From assembly GCA_913020115.1 (NCBI GenBank), contig CAJWBQ010000016.1:38574-102573 (forward strand): a stretch of DNA of 64,000 nt, read 5' to 3'. The translations under genes and the position numbers were made by a program. The notes under the pieces are model-generated. The model was not told where the DNA came from, ran no database searches, and saw only the letters and a program-made list of their open reading frames with translations. This document shows, piece after piece, positions 9,002 to 17,183 of this stretch. Source of the stretch: an uncultured Cellvibrionales bacterium (lineage in GTDB: Bacteria > Pseudomonadota > Gammaproteobacteria > Pseudomonadales > Cellvibrionaceae). Position 1 is the first letter of the stretch. Every line of letters begins with the position of its first letter.

Positions 9002-9067
9002 CAGGGAAAGCTCAAAACAGTAAGATCGGCACAGTATAGAATGCCCAGTGCAAATAAGAAAGGTATT

Positions 9068-9086
9068 GATAATGATTCTCTTTTAG
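9068..9086. promoter_or_regulatory. Fur box between divergent receptor and redox genes
   Basis: GATAATGATTCTCTTTTAG matches the 19-base Fur consensus GATAATGATAATCATTATC at 13 positions, with the first nine bases identical. It lies in the divergent intergenic region between the TonB receptor (start 9001) and the outer-membrane protein (start 9153), where it could control both. This supports an iron-repressed locus. Confidence 0.65.
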
Positions 9087-9152
9087 ATATAATCCGCAGC
9101 CTTGGCATTTGAACCACACCCCAAAACAACCACGGGGTACACAGGAGAGCAC

Positions 9153-10121
9153 ATGAGTACAAGATTATTGACCGGAGCCATTCTCGCGTTGGCGGCCCAG
9201 TCCAGTTTCGCTGGGGAAAACCTATGGGTTTACGCCAAAGGCACCGATACCCGCCCTGAAGGCAGCTTCGAGTTCAAACTTAGCGATGTTATTCGCGAAG
9301 ACAAAAACTCCGGTCGTTACACTTTTCACGATATTCGCCCTGAAGTTGAATACGGCATAAGCGACAAGCTGACCATTGGTGCCAGTCTTCTGATTTTTGA
9401 TCACAACTACAGCCTTGACGACGAAAACCTGCAACCCATGTTCGACAACCAAGGCGGCGAAGGCGGTACCTTCAATGACACCCAGTTTGCTGGTTATGAA
9501 ATTGCCTTGAAATACAACGTACTGAGCCCCTATAAAGACTTCATGGGCCTGTCTTTTGGTTTAGCTTATGAGAGACGCGATAAGTATCGCCTTGACGGAG
9601 CGGATATTGATCAGGACTCTTTTGTTGGCAAAATCTTTATGCAAAAAGATTTTCTCGACGACACCTTAATCACAGTTCTAAACATAAAGACGGAATTTGA
9701 GCGTCGTAAATCGCCTGGCGTTCTTGAAGAAGAAATTGCTCTAGATGTTGCCGCCGGTATCTCCTACCGCGTCGCGCCTAAGTGGTTTGTGGGTCTTGAG
9801 TTTAGACATCAGTCAGACTACCTAAATCCTCAAGAATTTGAAGAGGCCGGTAATTCACCGGAGTATGACGCACAAGGTTTTAATACCGCTCTGGATCGCT
9901 CCAATTTTGACCTCGGTGATTTTAAAATTGGTTCGCAACACCAAAACGGCAACTACTTTGGCCCCACAGTTCACTACGCAGAGCAGCGCTGGTGGGTTAC
10001 GGCTGGCATTTTATGGCAAGTTGACGGCGGCGGTTCTGAGTTCTCTTACAGCACCAAAGGTCGCAACTGGGACGAGCACGAAAAAAGGCATATTGGCCTA
10101 TTTTATGGCTATGAATTTTAA
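9153..10121 (+). CDS. Outer-membrane beta-barrel-like protein, DUF6662-like
   Basis: 322 residues from the ATG at 9153, preceded by AGGAG six bases away; the open frame back to 9102 lacks this site. A signal peptide (about 1-20, ending QSSFAGE) is followed by alternating amphipathic strands (DIRPEVEYGISDKLTIGASLLIF, YEIALKYNVLS, GISYRVAPKWFVGLEFRHQ) and a C-terminal aromatic residue (FYGYEF), consistent with an outer-membrane barrel. It resembles DUF6662 proteins as I remember them. It is the first gene of the likely Fur-controlled set with the FMN-binding protein and ApbE, so an outer-membrane role in metal or redox handling is plausible. Confidence 0.78.
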   Translation: MSTRLLTGAILALAAQSSFAGENLWVYAKGTDTRPEGSFEFKLSDVIREDKNSGRYTFHDIRPEVEYGISDKLTIGASLLIFDHNYSLDDENLQPMFDNQGGEGGTFNDTQFAGYEIALKYNVLSPYKDFMGLSFGLAYERRDKYRLDGADIDQDSFVGKIFMQKDFLDDTLITVLNIKTEFERRKSPGVLEEEIALDVAAGISYRVAPKWFVGLEFRHQSDYLNPQEFEEAGNSPEYDAQGFNTALDRSNFDLGDFKIGSQHQNGNYFGPTVHYAEQRWWVTAGILWQVDGGGSEFSYSTKGRNWDEHEKRHIGLFYGYEF

Positions 10122-10127
10122 GTAACT

Positions 10128-10171
10128 CTAGAAAGTAAGCAAGCCTAGAAAAGTAAGCAATCCTAGAAAAG
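10128..10171. repeat. Tandem repeat of about 18 bases, 2.5 copies
   Basis: Copies are CTAGAAAGTAAGCAAGC (10128-10144), CTAGAAAAGTAAGCAATC (10145-10162) and a partial CTAGAAAAG (from 10163). They fill most of the 63-base gap between the outer-membrane protein gene and the FMN-binding protein gene and reach into the ribosome-binding region of the latter. Confidence 0.85.
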
Positions 10172-10184
10172 AGAGACGGTAACG

Positions 10185-10724
10185 ATGGACAGACGCACAT
10201 TCACTCAAGGTTTTGGTTTGTTGACCGCAGGTGTTTTATTGCCCGTGGGGAATGTCTATGCAAAAACCTACCTTACCGTCGAACAAGCCAAAAATATTTT
10301 GTGGGGCGAAATGAGCATGAGCCCAAGGCTTGTGGAGTTGAGCAAAGCGCAAATGAAGTCCATCCGCGCCAGCTCAAAAGTACGAGTGAGAAATCCTCGC
10401 CCGCAAGTCTGGAAAACCGCGAACGGCGGTTGGTTTATCGTTGATCAAGTGATCGGCAAACACGAAAATATTGACATGGCCTATGCACTGGAAGCCAACG
10501 GTTCAGTGAGAGGCTTGGAAATTTTAAGCTACCGAGAATCGTATGGGGACGAGGTCATGAATCCCAAATGGCGTGCGCAATTCTCTGGCAAAGACCACCG
10601 TCAACGCCTAAAACTCGACCATCAAATCAAGAATATCTCCGGGGCAACACTCTCGAGCCGCCATATCACTGAAGGCATCAACCGCTTGACCCAAACATGG
10701 GAACAAGTTTTGCGGCATTTGTAA
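10185..10724 (+). CDS. Tat-exported FMN-binding domain protein
   Basis: 179 residues. The N-terminus MDRRTFTQGFGLLTAGVLL is a twin-arginine (Tat) signal, cleaved about residue 26. The rest is an FMN-binding domain (PF04205 type): GWFIVDQVIGKHE, AYALEANGSVRGLEIL and the flavinylation motif SGATLSS at 152-158, in which Thr155 would carry FMN through a phosphoester bond. The modifying enzyme ApbE is encoded one base downstream. It is a likely periplasmic one-electron carrier in this putative iron-reduction locus; the electron acceptor is unknown. Confidence 0.88.
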   Translation: MDRRTFTQGFGLLTAGVLLPVGNVYAKTYLTVEQAKNILWGEMSMSPRLVELSKAQMKSIRASSKVRVRNPRPQVWKTANGGWFIVDQVIGKHENIDMAYALEANGSVRGLEILSYRESYGDEVMNPKWRAQFSGKDHRQRLKLDHQIKNISGATLSSRHITEGINRLTQTWEQVLRHL

Positions 10725-10725
10725 T

Positions 10726-11562
10726 ATGAGCGGCAATTCAATTACACGCTGCAAGCCCCTATTGGGCACATTTGTTGAGATCAGTCTTGAAGGCAATGTG
10801 TCTGAAAAAGCTCTTATTGCGGAGAGCAGCAAAGCGTTCTCGGCCATCGAAAAGATAGACCTTGCAATGAGTTTCCATCGCCCCGAGAGCGAGATAAGTC
10901 AGCTGAATAACAGCGCCTTCCTACAGGCGCACACACTATCGGAAGAAATGTATTTTGTACTAACTCAAGCTCTGTATTTGAGTAAAATCAGCGAGGGAGA
11001 CTTTGACATTAGTGTTGCTGGTCGCTTAGTCGCCAAAGGGCAACTCCCTCAAAAAGAACAGCTTGTAGACCTTTCCGCAAACTGGCAGGACATCGAAATC
11101 ACCGACCGTCGCATACGTTTCCATAAACCCTTGCTGATTGACTTAGGGGGTATTGCCAAGGGGTTTGCCGTAGATCGGGCCATTGAATCTATCGATTCAG
11201 AAATTAAAGCCACCGTAAATGCCGGTGGCGATTTACGTATGACAGACTGGCGCGATAATCTCATTAACGTGCAATCCCCCGCAAATCCAGCTGCAGTTAT
11301 CGAATTACCGATGTTGGCATCCGCCGTAGCTACCAGTGCTTGCTATAACCTGGATGAAGGTAGAAGTGTTATCTACCCCAAAGACAGCGCAGAGGCACAA
11401 CAGTCCGCCAAAAGTTATTCAGTATTCGCCCAAAACTGCTTATTAGCTGATGCTTTAACAAAAATTGCGTTTTTAAATACGTCTTCTGCAAGTGACGTAC
11501 TTCAACATTTTGGTGCCCACGCAAGAGTGATAGGCAGCGTGCACACCGTAAGAGAACAATAG
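10726..11562 (+). CDS. apbE: FAD:protein FMN transferase (ApbE/Ftp), no export signal
   Basis: 278 residues. ApbE motifs in order: CKPLLGTFVEISLEG, MSFHRPESEISQLN, FDISVAGRL, LLIDLGGIAKGFAVDRA, VNAGGDLRM and VATSACYNLDEG. The enzyme splits FAD and transfers FMN to a threonine in an SGATxS motif; the gene just upstream encodes such a target. The start is firm: in this frame a stop codon lies about 45 bases upstream and no better start exists. The N-terminus (MSGNSITRCKPLLGT) has no signal peptide or lipobox, unlike many ApbE proteins, so flavinylation probably happens in the cytosol before Tat export of the partner. Confidence 0.9.
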   Translation: MSGNSITRCKPLLGTFVEISLEGNVSEKALIAESSKAFSAIEKIDLAMSFHRPESEISQLNNSAFLQAHTLSEEMYFVLTQALYLSKISEGDFDISVAGRLVAKGQLPQKEQLVDLSANWQDIEITDRRIRFHKPLLIDLGGIAKGFAVDRAIESIDSEIKATVNAGGDLRMTDWRDNLINVQSPANPAAVIELPMLASAVATSACYNLDEGRSVIYPKDSAEAQQSAKSYSVFAQNCLLADALTKIAFLNTSSASDVLQHFGAHARVIGSVHTVREQ

Positions 11563-11571
11563 CAACACACC

Positions 11572-12027
11572 ATGAGAAAAATTACCGTCATTTTCCCAAA
11601 ACTCTACCGCGATGGTCTATTTACTGTTCTAGCGGCCAGTTGGATTACGGGTGTTATCTTCTTCATTCTTAGTCGTTACATTACGGTTCCGGGGGACTTT
11701 GGAGCAGAAAAGCATCCCTGGCAATACCCTGTTTTGCAAATACACGGAGCCGCGGCATTTTTTATGATGATGGCCTTTGGCTCAATTATTGCCACGCATA
11801 TTCCCATGACTTGGAAATTGCAGCGCCTGCGAAAACTGGGCTTAACTATGGCAGCGGCCATCGGCCTGCAAATTATCAGCGCCTATTTTCTTTATTACTT
11901 AGCGAATGAAGATTGGCGAGCTTGGGTGGCGAATAGCCACGCTGCGCTGGGCGTTTCACTACCGCTGTTGCTGGCCAGCCATATCGTGCTTGGGCGACGA
12001 TCGCGACGCACTAAATCTACAAAGTAA
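11572..12027 (+). CDS. Four-helix cytochrome-b-like membrane protein (DUF4405-like)
   Basis: 151 residues with four predicted helices (about 17-35, 52-74, 88-111, 123-140) and histidines placed inside or at the ends of helices (His58, His76, His123, His137), as in small b-haem quinol-oxidising proteins. It would pass electrons from the quinone pool to the periplasmic flavoprotein encoded two genes upstream. The gene follows apbE by nine bases, and its 3' end overlaps the convergent DUF3667 gene by 11 bases. Haem binding is inferred from the histidine pattern. Confidence 0.75.
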   Translation: MRKITVIFPKLYRDGLFTVLAASWITGVIFFILSRYITVPGDFGAEKHPWQYPVLQIHGAAAFFMMMAFGSIIATHIPMTWKLQRLRKLGLTMAAAIGLQIISAYFLYYLANEDWRAWVANSHAALGVSLPLLLASHIVLGRRSRRTKSTK

Positions 12028-12979
12028 CAATATCCCAGAGTAGAGCCATAACAAAAACCACGGTAAACATAATGGTATAAAGCAGCATATTAAAAAAATA
12101 CTGAGCAATACCACCCTTCCAACTCTGCTTATAAATTCGTTTCTGCATGAGAAAAAGATGAACCATCATCCATACAAAACCCACACTAACTACTGCGGAC
12201 CACAGCTCTGACAATAACAAAGACGATGATATGAAGGTAAAGTATTCACCCGCTGCTTCGAAAATGCTCAATAAACACATCACAATAAACACATAGCTTT
12301 GTGCGTAAAGTGCCACAACAAAATGTTCCGAATACAACCTACCCTTAAAGATATTGGTAATTTTCAATATCAAAGCAAGCAATGGCAACATAAAGAACAT
12401 GATACCTGGCAGGTTATCCTTAATAATTTTTGCATAATCGTCACCTTCCAGTTTTTTCATTGATTGAAGGCGTTCTTTAAAAAATGCGTTTTGCTCCTCG
12501 CTAAGAAAGTCTATATGTACATCTGACTCGGAGGAGCTATCGTTAAGATTAATTGAAATACCAGAATTAACGCCGTCAGCAAGGCCCTTCAGGTCTTCAT
12601 CTTCTTGTAGTGCTTGTTTAAATTCATCATGAATCGATTCAGATTCCGATGCGTCAATGTTTATATCGCCGAGTAGAGGCATCAAAAGGAAAAAGATCAC
12701 ACTGCAAAATAAATACAGCTTCATGGGCGCAATAAAGCGCGCCCGATGCCCGTGCAGATATTCATTGCACACAGCCCCTGGTTTTGCGATCAGGGGAATA
12801 AGTGTTCGGTTAACCTTAGAGTCATAACTTAAAAGACCGCCAAGAAGCGTCAACACAAACTCATTAAACGCCAACAAATTAGTCTTTCGCGCCTGTCCGC
12901 ACTTATGACAAAAATCACCCTGCAAGACAGCGTGGCAATTTTCGCACTCCGAAGTACTCATGTTTGTATTGTCAGTCAT
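12017..12979 (-). CDS. DUF3667 zinc-ribbon membrane protein
   Basis: 320 residues. An N-terminal zinc ribbon (ECENCHAVLQGDFCHKCGQ, Cys12, 15, 24, 27) is followed by the DUF3667 core: LTLLGGLLSYDSKVNRTL, KPGAVCNEYLHGHRARFIAPMKLYLFCSVIFFLL. A strongly acidic loop (about 110-150) precedes a group of four helices at the C-terminus. The function is unknown. It lies 26 bases downstream of the 1354-residue membrane protein gene on the same strand, so the two are probably one operon. Confidence 0.85.
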   Translation of the reverse strand: MTDNTNMSTSECENCHAVLQGDFCHKCGQARKTNLLAFNEFVLTLLGGLLSYDSKVNRTLIPLIAKPGAVCNEYLHGHRARFIAPMKLYLFCSVIFFLLMPLLGDINIDASESESIHDEFKQALQEDEDLKGLADGVNSGISINLNDSSSESDVHIDFLSEEQNAFFKERLQSMKKLEGDDYAKIIKDNLPGIMFFMLPLLALILKITNIFKGRLYSEHFVVALYAQSYVFIVMCLLSIFEAAGEYFTFISSSLLLSELWSAVVSVGFVWMMVHLFLMQKRIYKQSWKGGIAQYFFNMLLYTIMFTVVFVMALLWDIVTL

Positions 12980-13005
12980 AGGGTAAGAATCCTATCAATC
13001 AATTA

Positions 13006-16000
13006 TTATTTTTTCGCGCCTTTTGGAATCCAGGACGCTTTTTCGGTAAAACAGCCCCAAGCCCATCCTGCCCAACGAATGAGCTGAGTCGACAACCACA
13101 GCGACCACAACAGCATCACCGCGCGGTAAGCCATTATGGGCACACTCACAACCGTCACGCTTGGAAAACCCCCAGGGGTCCCAACGATATCCTGATAGTA
13201 ATTGTAAAAATGGCTGCCACTGCCATTGCCCACAACCTTCATTTCAGGGTTCGACAACAAACCCATTGGAATGGCTGCCACCATGCAAAGCACAGCAAGC
13301 CCAACCCAGCCGACAATAATGCATTGCATCAGGTTGAAGCGAAGTCGCGTCATGTTTTCTGGGTTTACCCACTGACTCCTGGCGGCGAGCACAAAAAACA
13401 TCACGGCGATGACCAGTACTCCATAAGCGTTGACAGTGGACAAGCCAAGGCCCAGTAATAACCAGCCAGCCATTGCAATTGGCATATTAAGGTCCAATGC
13501 TTTTGCCAAACGAGGAAGCGCTAGAGCGCCCAACACAATGACACACAGCACGCCCCAGTATAGCATTGCCGGACCAATGGGCGGGCCGCTTAAATAGAGC
13601 GGCCAGCGGTCTCGCGGCAAAGTGTACTGAACCCGAACATTGGTGGCTCCGTCCGGCAGTAGCACTTCAGGGCTATGGCTCAGCATTCCCATAGCTTTTA
13701 GGGTCTGGAATTCAATTACAATGGATTGCGAGCCGGGTTGAAGGGGAACTGTAAGCTCTCGCCCCGAGGGCGTATTCATCGCCCTTCCATCTACACTAAA
13801 CCGTAGTACCTCGGCTTCCTCAGGCAGAGTTACGGTGTAATTACTGCCAAGGCTCGATCGAACTTCTAGGCTCAGCGTAGAGCGTTGGATCTTGCTGCCT
13901 GTATTTACTTCCAGCAAAGCGTTCTCGACGGTGTGTGTGGCACCGGGAACGCCCTCTGGTTTTCTAAGTTCCACTAACAATACTTCACCTGGCCAAGGTT
14001 TAAAGACGGGTTCAAAGGCGTTAGCTCGCTCATCCGCTTTAATCGATGGAATACCTTCGTAATTCAACCGCCATAGGGAAGAAGGCGTGAATACCCATTC
14101 TTCTATGTAGGAGTTATTGCTGGTGGCCTGGAGTTGCAACTGAGCGCTAGATTCCACCGAAGACACCCACTGAGTACCATTCTGTCGATGACCTAGCTGA
14201 ACAACTATCTCCCCATTACTAACTGCGCCCATATCTTTCAATAGCTTCTCATTGGGAACGAGTTTGATCGGCAAAGAAATAGCACCTTCACGTGGAGAAA
14301 TACGCTGCACACTGGTTTTTACACGCCACTTTTTTCCGAAGATAAAATGGCGCTTTACCCGTACAAAAGCAGGCGCGAGATCAGCTTTCAGCGTGTCCAC
14401 TTTTTGCGTCGCGTTTTTATCCATGGCCCGCAGGGTCAAGGTGTTGTTACGTACACGACCATCGATCAAACCTTCCACCACCCAATCGGGCGCGTGAACG
14501 GAAATATTGTGCATCGCCACTGGCAGACTGATGGTAGCCTGATCGGCAATGATGGTTCCTTTCACTTCGATGCGGTGCTGTCCTTTCGACAAGCGAACGT
14601 AGACGCCGTCTGGTCCTTTGCGCAGAGGCAGCACTTGCCCTTGTTCACTCACTTGTTCCAAGGCCCAAGTGCCATGTCCATTGGGCAGCGGAAGTGCAAG
14701 ATCAACATCCGCATAGACCTTAAAATTAATCGCCACGCGGCGGTCCGTCACAGCAATGTGCCCCTCGTTCAGGCTCACGCACATAGGCAAGCAGCTTGGT
14801 GCCTTAGTCAGTCTTTTTTCCAGTGTTTCAAGTAGGTGCTGGGGCGGGAAATCTTCAGCCACACTGTCAGGGCTGCTAAGCGTTCCCAGCAATGCGAACA
14901 CACTTAGGCTTAATACGCTTGCCGCCCCGCTCCCTAGTTTGGACTCAGGGAGCTTTAAAAAACTCAAACGAGCTAATCGCAGAAGAACAATACCGGCGTA
15001 CAAGGCAACTAGGAAAACCGACACAACTCGCCACATAGACGTGACTAAAGGCGAACTGTAATAAATGGCCAATGTCTGACTCGCAGGCACTGGGCCAGTC
15101 GATCTAAAGCCAACAGAATTCCAAGTCCAAGTGGGCAAGCCGGGGCCTGTTTGCACACGATCGTTCTCGCTGATTTGATAAAGGGTTTCTGCCACCTTGT
15201 TGGCTGATAGCCTATTGCCCCCCACAGCTTTTCCGTCTGATCTAGATAACTTGCGCGGCTCACTTTCCGACACGGCCGTATCGTACTGTGTTTGCAGTGT
15301 CGGTGCCGATACGCCTTTGAACGCAGCGGTTTCATAACGATTTTTGTAAGTGCCTATAACAGTGCGTTCCAGCGAAGGGTAAATCGCCAAACGGAAGGTA
15401 CTCACAGCAAAGGCGATCACCAATAATGCTAACGTCACCCCCAGCATTCCGCCAATACTGCGCAGCACAGAGTGTATTTTTCCGGATACGAGCGGCAACA
15501 AGGCAATTACAATCAACAAAATAGGAATGATGAGCAGTGGCGTACCCGGCTCATGTAAGGCAATTAAAAATGCTCCACCTGCAAGCATCGCCACTGAATT
15601 ACTAATGAGTTTACGAGTAGCCGAGATAATGATTAACACTAGGAATACGTCCCATAAGTCCCACTGACTCAACCAAGTGCCCCACACCCTATCTACACCG
15701 GAAGCGTGTAGAACACGCCAACCCGGCGGCAAGTGTAAGGTGGCAGAATATTGATCGGCTCTGGCGTTCCAGCCCGAAGCCGAGAAATTCGATGTGCTTT
15801 CGGTTCGGGTGACCGCTTCCAATTCTATAGCGGGGCTTCTCACTTCAATACCTTCAAAATTATTGTCTTGGGTAATGAGAACAGGGGCACCGTCAACTGT
15901 GGCCCGGCCGATGTTTGTGCCCTCTGCCGCGTTCAAGCGCCAGTCTTTTTTCATTTCTCCACTGATACGATCAAGCGCCGTTATACCTTCGCCATTAAAG

Positions 16001-17070
16001 TCTAACCACAAATCTCGCTTCACATTAAATTCGTTGGCGCCCGGGGAATGATCGCCACGAAATTCAGTTTCTATATTGAGCGCTTCTCCGTCTCCCATTC
16101 GGTAAGTGGGGTAGTCCCGCCACCCTCCTGGAATCGATATTTGGCTGGTGTCTATACTGACGGGGCCTGACAGCTTTGCCTGCCGTATTGCGCTGGCCGA
16201 TTTAAAACTGATGTATTCAGCTCCAGGCCATTCTTTGCTGAGTTTTTGAGTTGTGATACTGCTGGGGGACCCTACAAACCTAGAGACAACTTGTATCGTA
16301 TGCTGACCAGGAGTGACTTGTGCTCTCATCAAACCGTCCGCTTCTAAGCGTGCGGGAATGGGTGAACGAATACTTAACAGCTCCGTACCCGCCAACAGCA
16401 CTCGGCCAAAATTGACTTCTCGAGCCTTGCCACTCACCGACAGAGTAATATGCGTAACCATCGTCAGCGGCACGCCGTCACTCAACAAGCGAAAGGCTTC
16501 AATACTCAGGCTATCATTGGTCTTTTTTATTGTAAGGTCTGATTGACTTGAAAATATGAGCTGCCCGTTGCGCCGGTCAACAATACTGTTTTTACCGTCT
16601 ATCTGTAGCGAAACAATGGCAACAGTTTGAGGGATAGCGAGCTGCCCCGGCCGCTTCTGCCAAGAAAACTGACCTGACACTTTGTGCTGGCCAGAAGAAA
16701 CCGCGATATAAGGAAGCTCATTCCGCTCGACAAGAGACGCAGGTTTACCATCCACAAGAACGTTCTTTGGCCAATAAGCCGAGTTGCCTGGCAAGGCGAC
16801 AAAAGCATTCTGCTCATAGGCATCTAGAGTGTAAGTGAAGGTAGCGCCATTATTCCCTACATTAAGTCTAAGCTTGCCTGGCCAAATACAGGCTTTCGCT
16901 TCACTTTTACCTAGAACCCACGGGCAGTTGTATTGTTTGTGGTCTTTCAGTACCCAAGACTCCCAATTGTCCATTGGGTTTGCCTTAGCAAAACTGATGT
17001 TCATCAACAGGCCTGCACACAGTATTATTGTTGTTAATGTCCGCTGTTTGAGTCGCACTACATTCTCCAT
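13006..17070 (-). CDS. Giant uncharacterised membrane protein with internal duplication
   Basis: 1354 residues; no named family recognised. A signal peptide (1-30) precedes a long beta-rich, probably periplasmic region (40-465), three or four helices (about 473-560), another periplasmic stretch, helices near 680-730, a second beta-rich region (745-1160) and six or so C-terminal helices (1168-1340). The two halves look related: a Cys pair (49/61 and 760/764), then SSGQHKVSGQFSW...LAIPQ at 125-147 against SKGQHRIEVKGTI...ISLPV at 828-851, and YSATLHLPPGWRVL (441) against YTVTLPEEAEVLRF (1078). A role in envelope assembly or sensing is possible, but nothing proves it. Confidence 0.85.
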   Translation of the reverse strand: MENVVRLKQRTLTTIILCAGLLMNISFAKANPMDNWESWVLKDHKQYNCPWVLGKSEAKACIWPGKLRLNVGNNGATFTYTLDAYEQNAFVALPGNSAYWPKNVLVDGKPASLVERNELPYIAVSSGQHKVSGQFSWQKRPGQLAIPQTVAIVSLQIDGKNSIVDRRNGQLIFSSQSDLTIKKTNDSLSIEAFRLLSDGVPLTMVTHITLSVSGKAREVNFGRVLLAGTELLSIRSPIPARLEADGLMRAQVTPGQHTIQVVSRFVGSPSSITTQKLSKEWPGAEYISFKSASAIRQAKLSGPVSIDTSQISIPGGWRDYPTYRMGDGEALNIETEFRGDHSPGANEFNVKRDLWLDFNGEGITALDRISGEMKKDWRLNAAEGTNIGRATVDGAPVLITQDNNFEGIEVRSPAIELEAVTRTESTSNFSASGWNARADQYSATLHLPPGWRVLHASGVDRVWGTWLSQWDLWDVFLVLIIISATRKLISNSVAMLAGGAFLIALHEPGTPLLIIPILLIVIALLPLVSGKIHSVLRSIGGMLGVTLALLVIAFAVSTFRLAIYPSLERTVIGTYKNRYETAAFKGVSAPTLQTQYDTAVSESEPRKLSRSDGKAVGGNRLSANKVAETLYQISENDRVQTGPGLPTWTWNSVGFRSTGPVPASQTLAIYYSSPLVTSMWRVVSVFLVALYAGIVLLRLARLSFLKLPESKLGSGAASVLSLSVFALLGTLSSPDSVAEDFPPQHLLETLEKRLTKAPSCLPMCVSLNEGHIAVTDRRVAINFKVYADVDLALPLPNGHGTWALEQVSEQGQVLPLRKGPDGVYVRLSKGQHRIEVKGTIIADQATISLPVAMHNISVHAPDWVVEGLIDGRVRNNTLTLRAMDKNATQKVDTLKADLAPAFVRVKRHFIFGKKWRVKTSVQRISPREGAISLPIKLVPNEKLLKDMGAVSNGEIVVQLGHRQNGTQWVSSVESSAQLQLQATSNNSYIEEWVFTPSSLWRLNYEGIPSIKADERANAFEPVFKPWPGEVLLVELRKPEGVPGATHTVENALLEVNTGSKIQRSTLSLEVRSSLGSNYTVTLPEEAEVLRFSVDGRAMNTPSGRELTVPLQPGSQSIVIEFQTLKAMGMLSHSPEVLLPDGATNVRVQYTLPRDRWPLYLSGPPIGPAMLYWGVLCVIVLGALALPRLAKALDLNMPIAMAGWLLLGLGLSTVNAYGVLVIAVMFFVLAARSQWVNPENMTRLRFNLMQCIIVGWVGLAVLCMVAAIPMGLLSNPEMKVVGNGSGSHFYNYYQDIVGTPGGFPSVTVVSVPIMAYRAVMLLWSLWLSTQLIRWAGWAWGCFTEKASWIPKGAKK

Positions 17071-17183
17071 GAGCCCCTGGCTCTATCAGTTTGGTCGCTT
17101 AGCTCTGCTTCGCCTTATTTGAGCACCACTCACCTTAGGAAAATGACCGAAAGAAAACAATAGGCAAAATGACTCACATAGGG

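Noticed and set aside
13006..17070. Several long + strand frames inside the giant gene
   Set aside because: Antisense shadows of a well-supported coding region, without their own starts or families.
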